Source of the DNA: Pseudomonadales bacterium
Lineage (GTDB): Bacteria > Pseudomonadota > Gammaproteobacteria > Pseudomonadales > Azotimanducaceae
NCBI GenBank assembly: GCA_029251375.1
Contig: JAQXDL010000021.1
Location: forward strand, 1-64,000
DNA length: 64,000 nt
Direction of reading: 5' to 3'
A program made the translations under genes and the position numbers. Of this stretch, positions 18,740 through 27,318 are shown one piece after another. The notes under the pieces were generated by a model. The model ran no database searches, was not told the DNA's origin, and saw only the letters and a list, made by a program, of their open reading frames with translations. How positions within the stretch are numbered: the first letter of the stretch is position 1; each line of letters begins with the position of its first letter.

Positions 18740-19351
18740 ATGAAACGATTACCGATTTTAGTACTTCTTCTAGCCCTTGCCGGATATGCGCAAGCGGATG
18801 TCGCTAGCGATGTTGCGGCTGGCGTATCCATGGACGTAATCATTCAAAATGCCACTGCTGACGGTGTAGCGCTCGAAGACATCGTCGCACAAGTTGTCGC
18901 GGCTGATCCCGCACTCGCAGCCGCTGCCGTAACAGCAGCCGTTGCTAGTAACCCGGCACAAGCGGCAACAATCACATCAGCCGCTATCACAGCTGGTGCT
19001 GATGCATCATCTGTAGTGACAGCGGCGGTGACATCAGGTGCTGACGCAGCTGTTGTTCAGAACGCTGCAGTAGCAGCCGGCGCTGATAGCGCAACCGTTC
19101 AAGCGGCTGCAACTGCGGCTGCAACCACGGCAGCTAGCGATGTGGCTGCTTCATCAGATGCTGCAACAGATGCTGCAACAGATTCTAGTACTCAGGACGT
19201 AGCTGATGCGGCGCCTGCTGCTTCTACTCCACCAGCAGTAACACCACCAGCTGCAAATCCTCCAGCAGCAGGCGGCGGTAGTATTACCGACGACGTGGCA
19301 GCATCCAACCCTGAGCTAGGCGATGACGAGACGATTGCAAGTGGATCGTAG
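18740..19351 (+). CDS. Ala-rich secreted repeat protein, unknown function
   Basis: 203 residues from ATG 18740 (GGA eight bases upstream); another in-frame ATG at 18725 lacks one. The signal peptide RLPILVLLLALAGYAQA is clear. The mature protein is over 40 percent Ala by eye, with Val, Thr, Ser and Asp. Three back-to-back 14-residue units of the form A(I/V)xxGADxxxVxxA occupy DNA 18983-19108. Then come an Asp/Ala/Thr tract, a Pro-rich segment (TPPAVTPPAANPPAA) and an acidic tail. It has no Cys. It follows the exopolysaccharide genes, has its own upstream region and a strong terminator. It could be a surface or matrix protein; no family is recognised with certainty. Confidence 0.75.
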   Translation: MKRLPILVLLLALAGYAQADVASDVAAGVSMDVIIQNATADGVALEDIVAQVVAADPALAAAAVTAAVASNPAQAATITSAAITAGADASSVVTAAVTSGADAAVVQNAAVAAGADSATVQAAATAAATTAASDVAASSDAATDAATDSSTQDVADAAPAASTPPAVTPPAANPPAAGGGSITDDVAASNPELGDDETIASGS

Positions 19352-19378
19352 TTATAGTTAGGTAGAAAGATAGATAGG

Positions 19379-19408
19379 GAAAAAGGCGGCGTTAGCTGCC
19401 TTTTTTTT
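19379..19408 (+). terminator. rho-independent terminator
   Basis: AAAAGGCGGC, loop GTTA, GCTGCCTTTT continuing into eight T residues. A ten-base stem with one G-U pair, 30 bases after the Ala-rich protein stop. It closes the exopolysaccharide side of the region. Confidence 0.9.
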
Positions 19409-19715
19409 ACCTGTTTTTTGACTTTTAGTGTTGTCGGATCGAAAACGTTTGAGCCTTCGAGAGATAGCGTTCTTTCCTAAGCAAACGATGAGACTATCGC
19501 TTCTCGTTAGACCGATAGAGACAGTCGACCGCCAAACAGCGTCATCTCAGTTTCAGGTAGCGCTTATACTCAAGCAAGTATGGATGCGGCGATTGACTAG
19601 ACCAATAGCAATCTACTTATTTAGCAATCTACTTATTTAACAATCCACGTCTGTAACGATCGACTTGCGTAACTAATTATTTATTCACCTATCGCGCTTG
19701 TAGCTAAACCAGTAA
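19409..19715. other. intergenic with a 16-bp tandem duplication
   Basis: Between the terminator and the end of the metzincin lipoprotein gene. It holds two perfect adjacent copies of GCAATCTACTTATTTA (19608-19623 and 19624-19639). A 70-codon open frame at 19428 has no ribosome binding site or family look and is not called. Confidence 0.55.
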
Positions 19716-21476
19716 TTAACTGCCAGGCTGCCCTATCGGCGCGGTCTGATAAACGCTGCGCTGATCTGCGCTTAACGGATCCTTGATCTGATCTAAATCA
19801 TTACTCCAAAACATCAGGTTAAGCCCGTCGGGACACTCATCGCTGTCTGCAATTGAATCCAGCGGCACGCTGTCATGCACTAATTCTTCGCAGGCAGGCG
19901 TATCAAGTAGAATATCATTGGATTCGAATGACTGCTCGGTGGTGTGATACAGGCCAATAAAATGTCCTATCTCATGCAAAGAGAACTCCGCCGTCGATTT
20001 TCGGTAGCGGGCCAGGTTACTGCTTAAGGTCGCCGTTGCATTGACGAGTACGCCGTTGTATTTACTTTGAATGCCCATGGTGCCCGGCAGTCCGCCACTG
20101 ATGCCGACCAGCCCAGAGCCGCCGATGCCAGCGAAACTTTCTAAGAAGAACAAGTTAATACTGTCAGCGGCACCCATGCTAACTAAAGCGGCAGTCTCTG
20201 CGTTGTTAAAGTCACTCGAGACTTCATTGAAGCGAGGGTCTTCAATGACGATTGTCGGCTCGATTTGAAGCTGAAGGTTGTTTGCGGCCGCGAGTGTTTG
20301 AAGTTCTGTCAGTACAAACGCTAAATCGGCAGAGTCGACGGTGGTCGCCGTGAGGTAAGGTTGTACCTTTAAACGAGTTGGAAATGCAGTCGAGTTATCC
20401 GGTTTTGGTCCTGATCGAAGCGCCAGCTCTAGATCCATGTTAGAAAAGTTCAGTTTTGTTAGGTTCGATTCAAGCGTGCCAAGGATAAAGCGCCATTCAC
20501 CTGGCTCTGCAATGATTTGCGGCGATCGTGGTACGAGTGCTGTGCATAGCCCCGTGTCACAAAATAAGGCGTTGGGGTCGAAGGGCGAAATAGGATTGCC
20601 ATTAGGATCTGTGATGCCTGCGATAAAGAAGCTGTTGCCTAGCGCATCGTCGATACCGTTGCCTCGCAACGACAGATTAAAGGACACTATATTTGCTGGC
20701 ACGGTGAATGTTTGAATCGGTGACGTAAGTACACTGGCAGCAAACTCTGCATTGTTCTGTTGGCTGTAACCTTCTGTGGGTATTTGAAGGGACGTGACGG
20801 TTAATAATGTCAATTGCGCATCTACCGTTAAAGTCACGGTTGCTTCGTTTGTGCTGAGGCCGTTTTCGTTATCTATCGCACGATAGGTGAAGCTATCGGT
20901 GCCGCTGAAACCATTATTGGGCTGGTAGCTAATGACATCATCAATGATTGATGCGGTACCATTTACAGGTGCTGTGACGAACTCAGTTGATGTCGGCTCG
21001 CCGTCTTGATCTGTGTCATTACTCAGAATCGACAGCAGGGTGCTTGTGTTGGACTGCACTAAAAAAGTATCGTCAGTCGCTGTAGGAAGATCATTTACGC
21101 TAGAGACTGTGATTGTGATTACGCCGGTAAGATTAACGTTGTTAGTGCCTGTCACCGAATAGGTGAGTGTGTCGCTGCCGTTGAAATCGGCATTAGGTGT
21201 GTAGTCAACATTGTTGCCTGACAAGACCGCGTTACCATTTGCCGGTTGGTTTGCAATGGCCAATGTATTGGCGCTTACGCTGGTATCATTGGCAAGGACA
21301 TCAACTGAAATGCTGCTATCTTCATCAACGGTTACGTTGTCCGCTACCGCTTGTGGTGTAGGTGTAGGTGTCGAATCCGAGCCGCCACCACCACCGCCAC
21401 CGCCACAACCCATAAGGAGTAGAGTCATCAAAGACAGTGAAACGATAGCGCGCGTATCGAGAAATATTGAGTCCAT
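19716..21476 (-). CDS. Secreted lipoprotein with Ig/cadherin-like repeats and a metzincin protease domain
   Basis: 586 residues from ATG 21476, which places the signal peptide first (SLSLMTLLLMGCGGGG, lipobox LLMGC); the frame stays open 141 bases further upstream but adds non-signal sequence. After an eight-Gly/Pro-Thr linker come two cadherin/VCBS-like domains of about 90 residues (TVDEDSSISVDVLANDTSV; DTFLVQSNTSTLLSILSNDTDQDG). A middle domain of unknown type follows. Near residues 501-511 is HEIGHFIGLYH, an exact HExxHxxGxxH metzincin zinc site, with a downstream NLMF that can be the Met-turn. It is probably anchored to the outer membrane and acts on external or matrix protein. Four Cys in the protease part may form disulfides. 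Confidence 0.8.
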   Translation of the reverse strand: MDSIFLDTRAIVSLSLMTLLLMGCGGGGGGGGSDSTPTPTPQAVADNVTVDEDSSISVDVLANDTSVSANTLAIANQPANGNAVLSGNNVDYTPNADFNGSDTLTYSVTGTNNVNLTGVITITVSSVNDLPTATDDTFLVQSNTSTLLSILSNDTDQDGEPTSTEFVTAPVNGTASIIDDVISYQPNNGFSGTDSFTYRAIDNENGLSTNEATVTLTVDAQLTLLTVTSLQIPTEGYSQQNNAEFAASVLTSPIQTFTVPANIVSFNLSLRGNGIDDALGNSFFIAGITDPNGNPISPFDPNALFCDTGLCTALVPRSPQIIAEPGEWRFILGTLESNLTKLNFSNMDLELALRSGPKPDNSTAFPTRLKVQPYLTATTVDSADLAFVLTELQTLAAANNLQLQIEPTIVIEDPRFNEVSSDFNNAETAALVSMGAADSINLFFLESFAGIGGSGLVGISGGLPGTMGIQSKYNGVLVNATATLSSNLARYRKSTAEFSLHEIGHFIGLYHTTEQSFESNDILLDTPACEELVHDSVPLDSIADSDECPDGLNLMFWSNDLDQIKDPLSADQRSVYQTAPIGQPGS

Positions 21477-21527
21477 AAAGTATTGTAACCATGTTTTGCT
21501 ACATGAAGTAGAGTATGGACGATTGAA

Positions 21528-22472
21528 TTGACACCCGGTGTTGCTGTGATAGATCGACTGAAATATATCGAACGCAAGCAGGTGCGTGTTTCGATCCTGC
21601 TGATCCATGAGCATCATTCAGGTGGAAACAAATATTACAAACTTAAATTGAACCTTGAGCACGCTAGACGGCAGGGCGTCAGTACCTTGCTAAGTTTTGG
21701 CGGTGCCTGGTCGAATCACATCCATGCCCTGTCTGAAGCAGGTGCGCTAGGTGGATTCAAAACCATTGGTGTTATCAGAGGTGAGCCACCCGTTAATCCT
21801 TCGGCGATGCTCACTGATGCCGCTAGCAATGGCATGACGTTGCACTACGTCAGTCGTGAACAGTATCGCCGTAAAGGAGATGAAAGCTTTATCGAGTCGT
21901 TGCGGCAAAAATTCGGTAATTTTTATCTGTTACCAGAGGGCGGCTCGAATAATGACGCGGTGCTGGGATGTCAGGAGATTCTCAATCTGGTTACTACCAG
22001 TGACTACGATATTTTTGCTTTATCTGTTGGTACGGGAGGCACTTTAGCAGGCATTGTGTCCGGTTTAGCTTTGCGGCGCGGGACAACTAATGGACTCAAC
22101 CTACAATCGAATCAAAAAGTCATCGGCTATTCCTCATTAAAAGGCGCTTACGATTTAGACCAGTCTGTTCAACAAATGCTGAATAGCCTAAGCAATGATG
22201 AGGCGAGGAAGAAGGGTTTGATGGGATTGCCCGATTGGCACATTTGTCATGACTATCACTTCGGAGGCTATGCGAAGTTCCCCGATACCCTGCGAGAATT
22301 TCTTGATGTGTTTGAGCGGGACAATAAGATCAAGCTTGACCCGATCTACACCGCAAAAATGATGTACGGTGTTATCGACCAAATTGACACTGGCTTGATA
22401 GCAGCGGGATCACGGGTGTTGGTTATTCATACCGGCGGGTTGCAGGGACGCAGAGGTTATGCGCTAGAGTAA
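21528..22472 (+). CDS. PLP-dependent enzyme, D-cysteine desulfhydrase / ACC deaminase family
   Basis: 314 residues from TTG 21528; no ATG fits in frame, and the codons before are stopped. Family marks: GGNKYYKL with the PLP-binding Lys, FGGAWSNHIHALSEAG for substrate binding, LPEGGSN, and the glycine-rich phosphate loop SVGTGGT. It probably splits D-cysteine or a related amino acid into pyruvate, ammonia and sulfide. Which substrate cannot be read from sequence; ACC deaminase and D-cysteine desulfhydrase share this fold. It is divergent from the lipoprotein gene with only about 50 bases between starts, and it is convergent to cysE. Confidence 0.85.
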   Translation: MTPGVAVIDRLKYIERKQVRVSILLIHEHHSGGNKYYKLKLNLEHARRQGVSTLLSFGGAWSNHIHALSEAGALGGFKTIGVIRGEPPVNPSAMLTDAASNGMTLHYVSREQYRRKGDESFIESLRQKFGNFYLLPEGGSNNDAVLGCQEILNLVTTSDYDIFALSVGTGGTLAGIVSGLALRRGTTNGLNLQSNQKVIGYSSLKGAYDLDQSVQQMLNSLSNDEARKKGLMGLPDWHICHDYHFGGYAKFPDTLREFLDVFERDNKIKLDPIYTAKMMYGVIDQIDTGLIAAGSRVLVIHTGGLQGRRGYALE

Positions 22473-22618
22473 ATAGACTCGCTTAGTATTCTAATGTAAA
22501 AAAGCGGAATCAAAGCTACCCCACGTACCCCACGGCAAATAAAAATCAATAAAGGCGCGCAAGGCGTATTTGGACAAACGATACCATCGACGCGCGAGTT
22601 CCTTGATCAACATAACGT

Positions 22619-23464
22619 TTAATCAAAAAAGCACTGTTCCATATCACGCCCATCACATTCTTGGTTCGGCATTCCGATTATTTTAGCCGGGATACCGGCA
22701 ACGGTGACGTGAGCAGGAACATCTTTCATGACAACGCTACCAGCGCCCACTTTTGCGCCTTCGCCAATTTCAAGATTACCGATGATAGATGCGTTGGCTC
22801 CGATCATCACGCCACATCGCACCTTAGGATGTCTGTCACCGGATTCTTTACCGGTACCACCAAGAGTAACCCCATGTAAGATCGATACATCATCTTCAAC
22901 GATGGCGGTCTCGCCGATAACGAGTCCTGTTGCGTGGTCCAACATGATGCCGCAACCGATTCGCGCCGCCGGATGTATATCGACACCAAAAATGGTGCTG
23001 ACTTGATTCTGCAGAAAGAACGCGAGTGAATGCCGCTCCTGCGTCCAGAGCCAATGTGCGACGCGATGAATTTGTAGCGCCTGGAAGCCCTTGTAGAATA
23101 GAAAAGGCGTTGAGTAGCTGTTGCAGGCCGGGTCACGCTCTCTGGTTGCCTTGATGTCAATTTCAGCTGCACGAGTCAGAGATGCCTCATTGACGAAGGC
23201 ATCTTGGATGATCTCCCTTAAGGCCATACTTGAAACGACGGAGCTATCCAGCTTGCTCGCGAGTAGAAAGCTTAGAGAACCCTCGAGTGTGTCGTGATTT
23301 AAGACTGTCGCTTGGAAATAGGTCGCCATAATCGGCTCAAACTCAGCACGCGCTTTAACTTCTTGGCGCATTGCTTGCCAGAGCGAGCCCGCCGAGGCGA
23401 TTTCGGCAATATTTGACTCTTCAGCCAGTTCGGTTGCGTAGCGTTGGTTAATGGAAGAATTCAT
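22619..23464 (-). CDS. cysE: Serine O-acetyltransferase
   Basis: 281 residues from ATG 23464 (AAAGG eight bases upstream); the open frame extends to 23563 but those 33 residues do not belong to the family. The N-terminal helical SATase domain (LWQAMRQEVKARAEFEPIMATYF) is followed by hexapeptide repeats of the left-handed beta-helix (IHPAARIGCGIMLDHATGLVIGETA is the conserved active-site turn with catalytic His/Asp) and a C-terminal tail that in homologues binds cysteine synthase. It makes O-acetylserine from serine and acetyl-CoA, the first step of cysteine synthesis. With cysDNC it is the second sulfur-assimilation locus here. Confidence 0.95.
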   Translation of the reverse strand: MNSSINQRYATELAEESNIAEIASAGSLWQAMRQEVKARAEFEPIMATYFQATVLNHDTLEGSLSFLLASKLDSSVVSSMALREIIQDAFVNEASLTRAAEIDIKATRERDPACNSYSTPFLFYKGFQALQIHRVAHWLWTQERHSLAFFLQNQVSTIFGVDIHPAARIGCGIMLDHATGLVIGETAIVEDDVSILHGVTLGGTGKESGDRHPKVRCGVMIGANASIIGNLEIGEGAKVGAGSVVMKDVPAHVTVAGIPAKIIGMPNQECDGRDMEQCFFD

Positions 23465-23694
23465 ACAGCTAACCTTTGTTTTAAATGCCCACAAGGATGC
23501 TAGGCTTTTCTGTGATGGACGTAAGTTTCTTGATTTTGACCGGAAATTCAAGGCATTAATCATTCCGAGGTGGAATAAGCTGTATAAAGGTGCGTTAGCG
23601 CAAGATCGAAAGCGGATTATGGTTGTAATTACAACGTTGCGTAGCGTCGCGTTCTAGACTCTAATGTACGTCTTATTTTAGGTGCCATCGTTGA

Positions 23695-24579
23695 ATGAGT
23701 AACAATCACTTTAATCATATAGGGCTGATTGCAAGGACAGATAGCCAATTAGTGCTTGAATCCCTGCGTAGAGTGCGTGATTTCCTGCAGGACCGTCAGT
23801 GTAATATTTTAATGGAAGATACAGCGGAAGCGTTATTGAGAGATTATGACGGTCCCGTGTTTTCCCAAGCGCAAATGGCAGACAAATGTGATCTGGTGAT
23901 TGCAGTAGGGGGAGACGGTAACATTCTTGGTGCCGCTCGAAGTTTCGCACCCCATGGTGTGCCTATTCTCGGCATAAACCGTGGCCGACTAGGCTTCCTT
24001 GCGGACGTTTCACCGGATGATATAGAGTCCAGTATTGGCTCCGTACTCGATGGCGATTTCGTCACAGAGGAGCACTTCCTGTTAGAAGGGGAGGTCTCGG
24101 TAAAGGGTGAGAAAGAGATTCCCACCGCGTTGAACGAAGTGCTGATTCATTCTGCCAAAATGCCAAAGATGCTTGAATTCGATCTTTTTATCGACGACGT
24201 CTTTGTCTACAACCAATACTCTGATGGTCTGATTATCTCATCACCAACCGGTTCGACCGCTTATGCGTTGTCAGCTGGGGGACCGATCATGCACCCAAGT
24301 TTGGATGCCATTGTGCTTGTGCCGATGTTTCCGCATCAGCTAAACAGCCGTCCGCTTGTTGTGCCGGGTGACTCTGAAATCAAAATTGTTGTCGGTAAAA
24401 CGACCGGCATGAACGCTAAAATTAGTTTTGATTCTCAGCAGGAATTCGAAATATCACCTGGTGAGTCTATCTTGGTCAAAAAGAAAGCCCAGAGTCTGAA
24501 GCTAATTCATCCCCCTGGTCATAGTTTCTATGGGGTTTGCCGAAGTAAATTGGATTGGGCTAGCCGCGTTGGTGAGTAA
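23695..24579 (+). CDS. nadK: NAD kinase
   Basis: 294 residues, usual length for gammaproteobacterial NadK. The diagnostic GGDGN motif (AVGGDGNILGAAR) is near residue 70, followed by GINRGRLGFL and the conserved NE/D and SPTGSTAYALSAGGPI stretches of the diacylglycerol-kinase-like fold. It phosphorylates NAD to NADP in the cytosol. A monocistronic gene converging with the MocA-like gene nine bases away. In many relatives it sits beside grpE or recN; here it does not. Confidence 0.97.
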   Translation: MSNNHFNHIGLIARTDSQLVLESLRRVRDFLQDRQCNILMEDTAEALLRDYDGPVFSQAQMADKCDLVIAVGGDGNILGAARSFAPHGVPILGINRGRLGFLADVSPDDIESSIGSVLDGDFVTEEHFLLEGEVSVKGEKEIPTALNEVLIHSAKMPKMLEFDLFIDDVFVYNQYSDGLIISSPTGSTAYALSAGGPIMHPSLDAIVLVPMFPHQLNSRPLVVPGDSEIKIVVGKTTGMNAKISFDSQQEFEISPGESILVKKKAQSLKLIHPPGHSFYGVCRSKLDWASRVGE

Positions 24580-24588
24580 GTCTATCGT

Positions 24589-25173
24589 CTAACTGGCCAG
24601 ATCCTGCGGCGTGTCGATATCTCTAATAACACCCGGGTCATTCACTTTGATCCGGTAAACGCTGGCCGAATTATTTTCAATTACCGGTTTAGCGCCATTA
24701 TCACCAGCTAGTGATTCAATTTCGCTAAAGTAGCTCTGCGAGAAAAGTACTGGATGGCCAGCCTTGTCGTCCTTCATCGGAATGACAATTGGATTGGACG
24801 CTTTGCGGAATTCGTATTCCGCCAGCAGTGATTCAACAGTTTCGGCTTGAACAAACGGCATATCGCCGAGGAAAACCAGTGCTGCCTCCCAGTCTTTGGC
24901 CTGATGTATACCGTTTGCCAACGTGTGCGCCATGCCTTGCGCTGAATCTGGTGCGCAGTAAAATTTAACGCTCGGGTTGTCGATTTTTTCTTCTAGCTCT
25001 TTAGCAAAGCTGATATCACCGAATCGTAGTACGACGAGGACTTCATCAATCACGCTAGCAGCCTTGTGGATCGACTCTTCAAGCACCAATTGACCCGTTG
25101 CTAAAACTGATTTGCGTTTATCATCACCGAAGCGCCGGCTGCTGCCGCCGGCAAGAATTATGGCTCCAATCAT
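24589..25173 (-). CDS. MocA/MobA-like nucleotidyltransferase (molybdenum cofactor cytidylyltransferase type)
   Basis: 194 residues with start ATG 25173 preceded by GGAG at six bases. The N-terminal nucleotide loop IILAGGSSRRFGDDKR, plus FLGDMPFV and GHPVLFS, place it in the MobA-like NTP transferase family, closest in plan to MocA, which adds CMP to molybdopterin for xanthine-dehydrogenase-type enzymes. XdhC lies just upstream in the same direction, which supports a molybdenum hydroxylase link. No xanthine or CO dehydrogenase subunits are in the window. Confidence 0.8.
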   Translation of the reverse strand: MIGAIILAGGSSRRFGDDKRKSVLATGQLVLEESIHKAASVIDEVLVVLRFGDISFAKELEEKIDNPSVKFYCAPDSAQGMAHTLANGIHQAKDWEAALVFLGDMPFVQAETVESLLAEYEFRKASNPIVIPMKDDKAGHPVLFSQSYFSEIESLAGDNGAKPVIENNSASVYRIKVNDPGVIRDIDTPQDLAS

Positions 25174-25243
25174 CTTGATCTCCTTTTCTAAACTTAATCT
25201 AGCTAAGGGGCACGCTTACGTAACGTGCGTGCAGATAATTTCC

Positions 25244-26275
25244 CTAAGCCGTTGCTCTAAAATCTGCCTCAACACTCGCTTTGTTTCTCAGTGCGGTGAG
25301 CTGAGCAAGAATCGCAATCGCGATTTCCGCTGGCGTTTTACTGCCAATCGGCAACCCGACCGGCGCATGTAATCTGTCAATCTCTGCAGCTGTTAAGTCG
25401 AGCTGTAACAAACGCTCACGACGCTTGGCAGAGGTTCTTGTCGAGCCCATGGCGCCGATAAAAAAAGCGTTGGTCCTGAGCGCTTCCATCAGTCCCATAT
25501 CATCAATGCGTGGGTCGTGGGTAAGGGCAATAATTGCAGAGAAGTTATCGCTGGCGTGTTGTCTGACTGCATCGTCTGGCATGTCGCAGACAAGTTGTAC
25601 ACCGTCCACAGGCCATTGCTCAATAATCTGCTCGCGCGGGTCGCAGACAACAACATGGTAATCGAGAGCCTTTGCCATCTCTGCTAAATAGATGGAAACC
25701 TGACCTGCGCCAATGAGAAATAATTGATGCCTGGGTCCGTAGGTATGCACCAAGGTGAGGTTTTTGGCATCTTTCTCTAAGAGTTCACCCGCTTCATCTG
25801 TCGGGATCTCACCGCGCAATTCAAGATTGCGATATCTATCTTTGTCTTCCGCAGTCATGACGCCGCTGTCGAGCTCGACGGTTCTCGCGATACAAAGGCG
25901 TTGTTCAAGTCGATCGACGATTTGCCGCAGGGTGGCGACCTGTTGTTTGGTTTTAATGGGTTCGATGACAATGTGTAGTTGACCGCCGCAGGGTAAGCCG
26001 AATCGATCAGATTCTTCTTTTGTCTTGCCGTAGATCATTAACGCCGGTTTATCTTGCGCAAGCTCGCCATTTTGAAGTTTCTCAAGCAAATCCTCTTCGA
26101 CGCACCCGCCAGACAAGGATCCGCTGATATGGCCTCGATTATTACAACTTAGCAGCGAACCAATGGGGCGAGGTGATGAGCCCCAGGTTTTAACCACGGT
26201 ACAAAGCCAGCTCATTTCGCCGTCTTCGACCCAATTGGTCAATCTAGTGAGTACTTGATGGTCAGCATTTTCCAT
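25244..26275 (-). CDS. XdhC/CoxI family molybdoenzyme accessory protein
   Basis: 343 residues. The N-terminal XdhC_CoxI domain has TWGSSPRPIGS and SGGCVEEDLL near residues 30-65. The C-terminal Rossmann domain (XdhC_C) begins near LFLIGAGQVSIYLAEMA, with the conserved THDPRIDD and FIGAMGSTRTSAKRRERL. Members bind molybdenum cofactor and assist sulfuration and insertion into xanthine dehydrogenase-like enzymes. It is followed 70 bases later by the MocA-like gene, probably one operon. Confidence 0.9.
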   Translation of the reverse strand: MENADHQVLTRLTNWVEDGEMSWLCTVVKTWGSSPRPIGSLLSCNNRGHISGSLSGGCVEEDLLEKLQNGELAQDKPALMIYGKTKEESDRFGLPCGGQLHIVIEPIKTKQQVATLRQIVDRLEQRLCIARTVELDSGVMTAEDKDRYRNLELRGEIPTDEAGELLEKDAKNLTLVHTYGPRHQLFLIGAGQVSIYLAEMAKALDYHVVVCDPREQIIEQWPVDGVQLVCDMPDDAVRQHASDNFSAIIALTHDPRIDDMGLMEALRTNAFFIGAMGSTRTSAKRRERLLQLDLTAAEIDRLHAPVGLPIGSKTPAEIAIAILAQLTALRNKASVEADFRATA

Positions 26276-26424
26276 ATTTGTTTCGATCTAAAAATATTAC
26301 AGAACTGATAATATAGATAAGTTTACGGCAGTCCTATAGCTGTGGAAAGTAGCTGTTAAATATCCGGCAAAAAGCATTAATTGATCGAATCAGTGGTGGA
26401 TTGAAAGATGAGGGAACCGATTAA

Positions 26425-27315
26425 GTGAATATAAAGGCGTTGTCTGTGAACAGGGATATTGATCTGGCGTTGTTTAGTCGGTATCTGTATCAATCCTCTG
26501 TGCTTCATCGCATCAATGAAGTTGGTGCAGAGCAAGAAATTTGGGTGAATAGCGAGCTGGATAAGCAAAAAATACAATCACTTTATGGGGCATTTAGTCG
26601 CGGCGAGTTTGAGCTGCAGGACAACGGCATAAGGTCGGAGCGAGCTTCTATAGCTGCGCAGTTAGCCAAAATACTCAAGCAAGCGGCAGCATCGCCATTC
26701 ATATTGACGTTGATCCTTGCCAATGTGATTTGTTTTCCAATTACACTTGGGATTGAAACAGGTAACCAAAGCCAATGGTTAGCCGAATTCACTTTGCTGT
26801 CGTTCAACGTGATGAACAATCAGATTTATCATGCGGATCTCGCTTATACCCTCGACACGCATCAATATTGGCGCCTGATCACGCCGATGCTGCTTCATTT
26901 TGGTTGGCTACATATCGTCTTCAATCTTCTTTGGGTGTGGGAAATCGGTCGACGCATCGAGCAGTTGAACGGCAGTTTGGTTGTTTTTTTGCTGACGCTT
27001 ACGACGTCCGTAACCGCCAATTTAATGCAATATTGGATGGAGGGTGCAAGCCTGTTTGGCGGCATGTCGGGCGTCGTATATGGTTTTTTGGGGTTTGGCT
27101 TATGTATCAGCAGACTTGCCCCGTCAATAGATCTTGGACTACCTAAGGCGATTTACGGGGTGATGCTAGGTTTCTTGATTTTGGGTTTTACGGGGGTCAT
27201 CGATCTATTGGGTCTAGGCAACCTTGCTAATGGGGCTCACCTTGGTGGTCTATTAGCGGGCATGGTGTGTGCGATACCGGTCGCCCTGTCAGCTAAAATT
27301 AGAGCAAAGCGCTAG
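26425..27315 (+). CDS. Rhomboid family intramembrane serine protease
   Basis: 296 residues from GTG 26425. A soluble N-terminal region of about 90 residues precedes six membrane segments. The catalytic Ser is residue 215 in GMSGVVYGFLG and the catalytic His residue 272 in NGAHLGGLLAG, both in the GlpG-like arrangement; HxxxN-type residues (LLHFGWLHIVFNLLWVWEIG) are also present in the second segment. It cleaves membrane proteins within the bilayer; its substrate is unknown. Convergent with the DUF2797 gene, three bases apart. Confidence 0.92.
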   Translation: MNIKALSVNRDIDLALFSRYLYQSSVLHRINEVGAEQEIWVNSELDKQKIQSLYGAFSRGEFELQDNGIRSERASIAAQLAKILKQAAASPFILTLILANVICFPITLGIETGNQSQWLAEFTLLSFNVMNNQIYHADLAYTLDTHQYWRLITPMLLHFGWLHIVFNLLWVWEIGRRIEQLNGSLVVFLLTLTTSVTANLMQYWMEGASLFGGMSGVVYGFLGFGLCISRLAPSIDLGLPKAIYGVMLGFLILGFTGVIDLLGLGNLANGAHLGGLLAGMVCAIPVALSAKIRAKR

Positions 27316-27318
27316 CCG

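Noticed and set aside
19428-19640. 70-codon frame after the Ala-rich protein gene
   Set aside because: Starts inside the T-run region of a terminator, no ribosome binding site, and ends in a tandem repeat.
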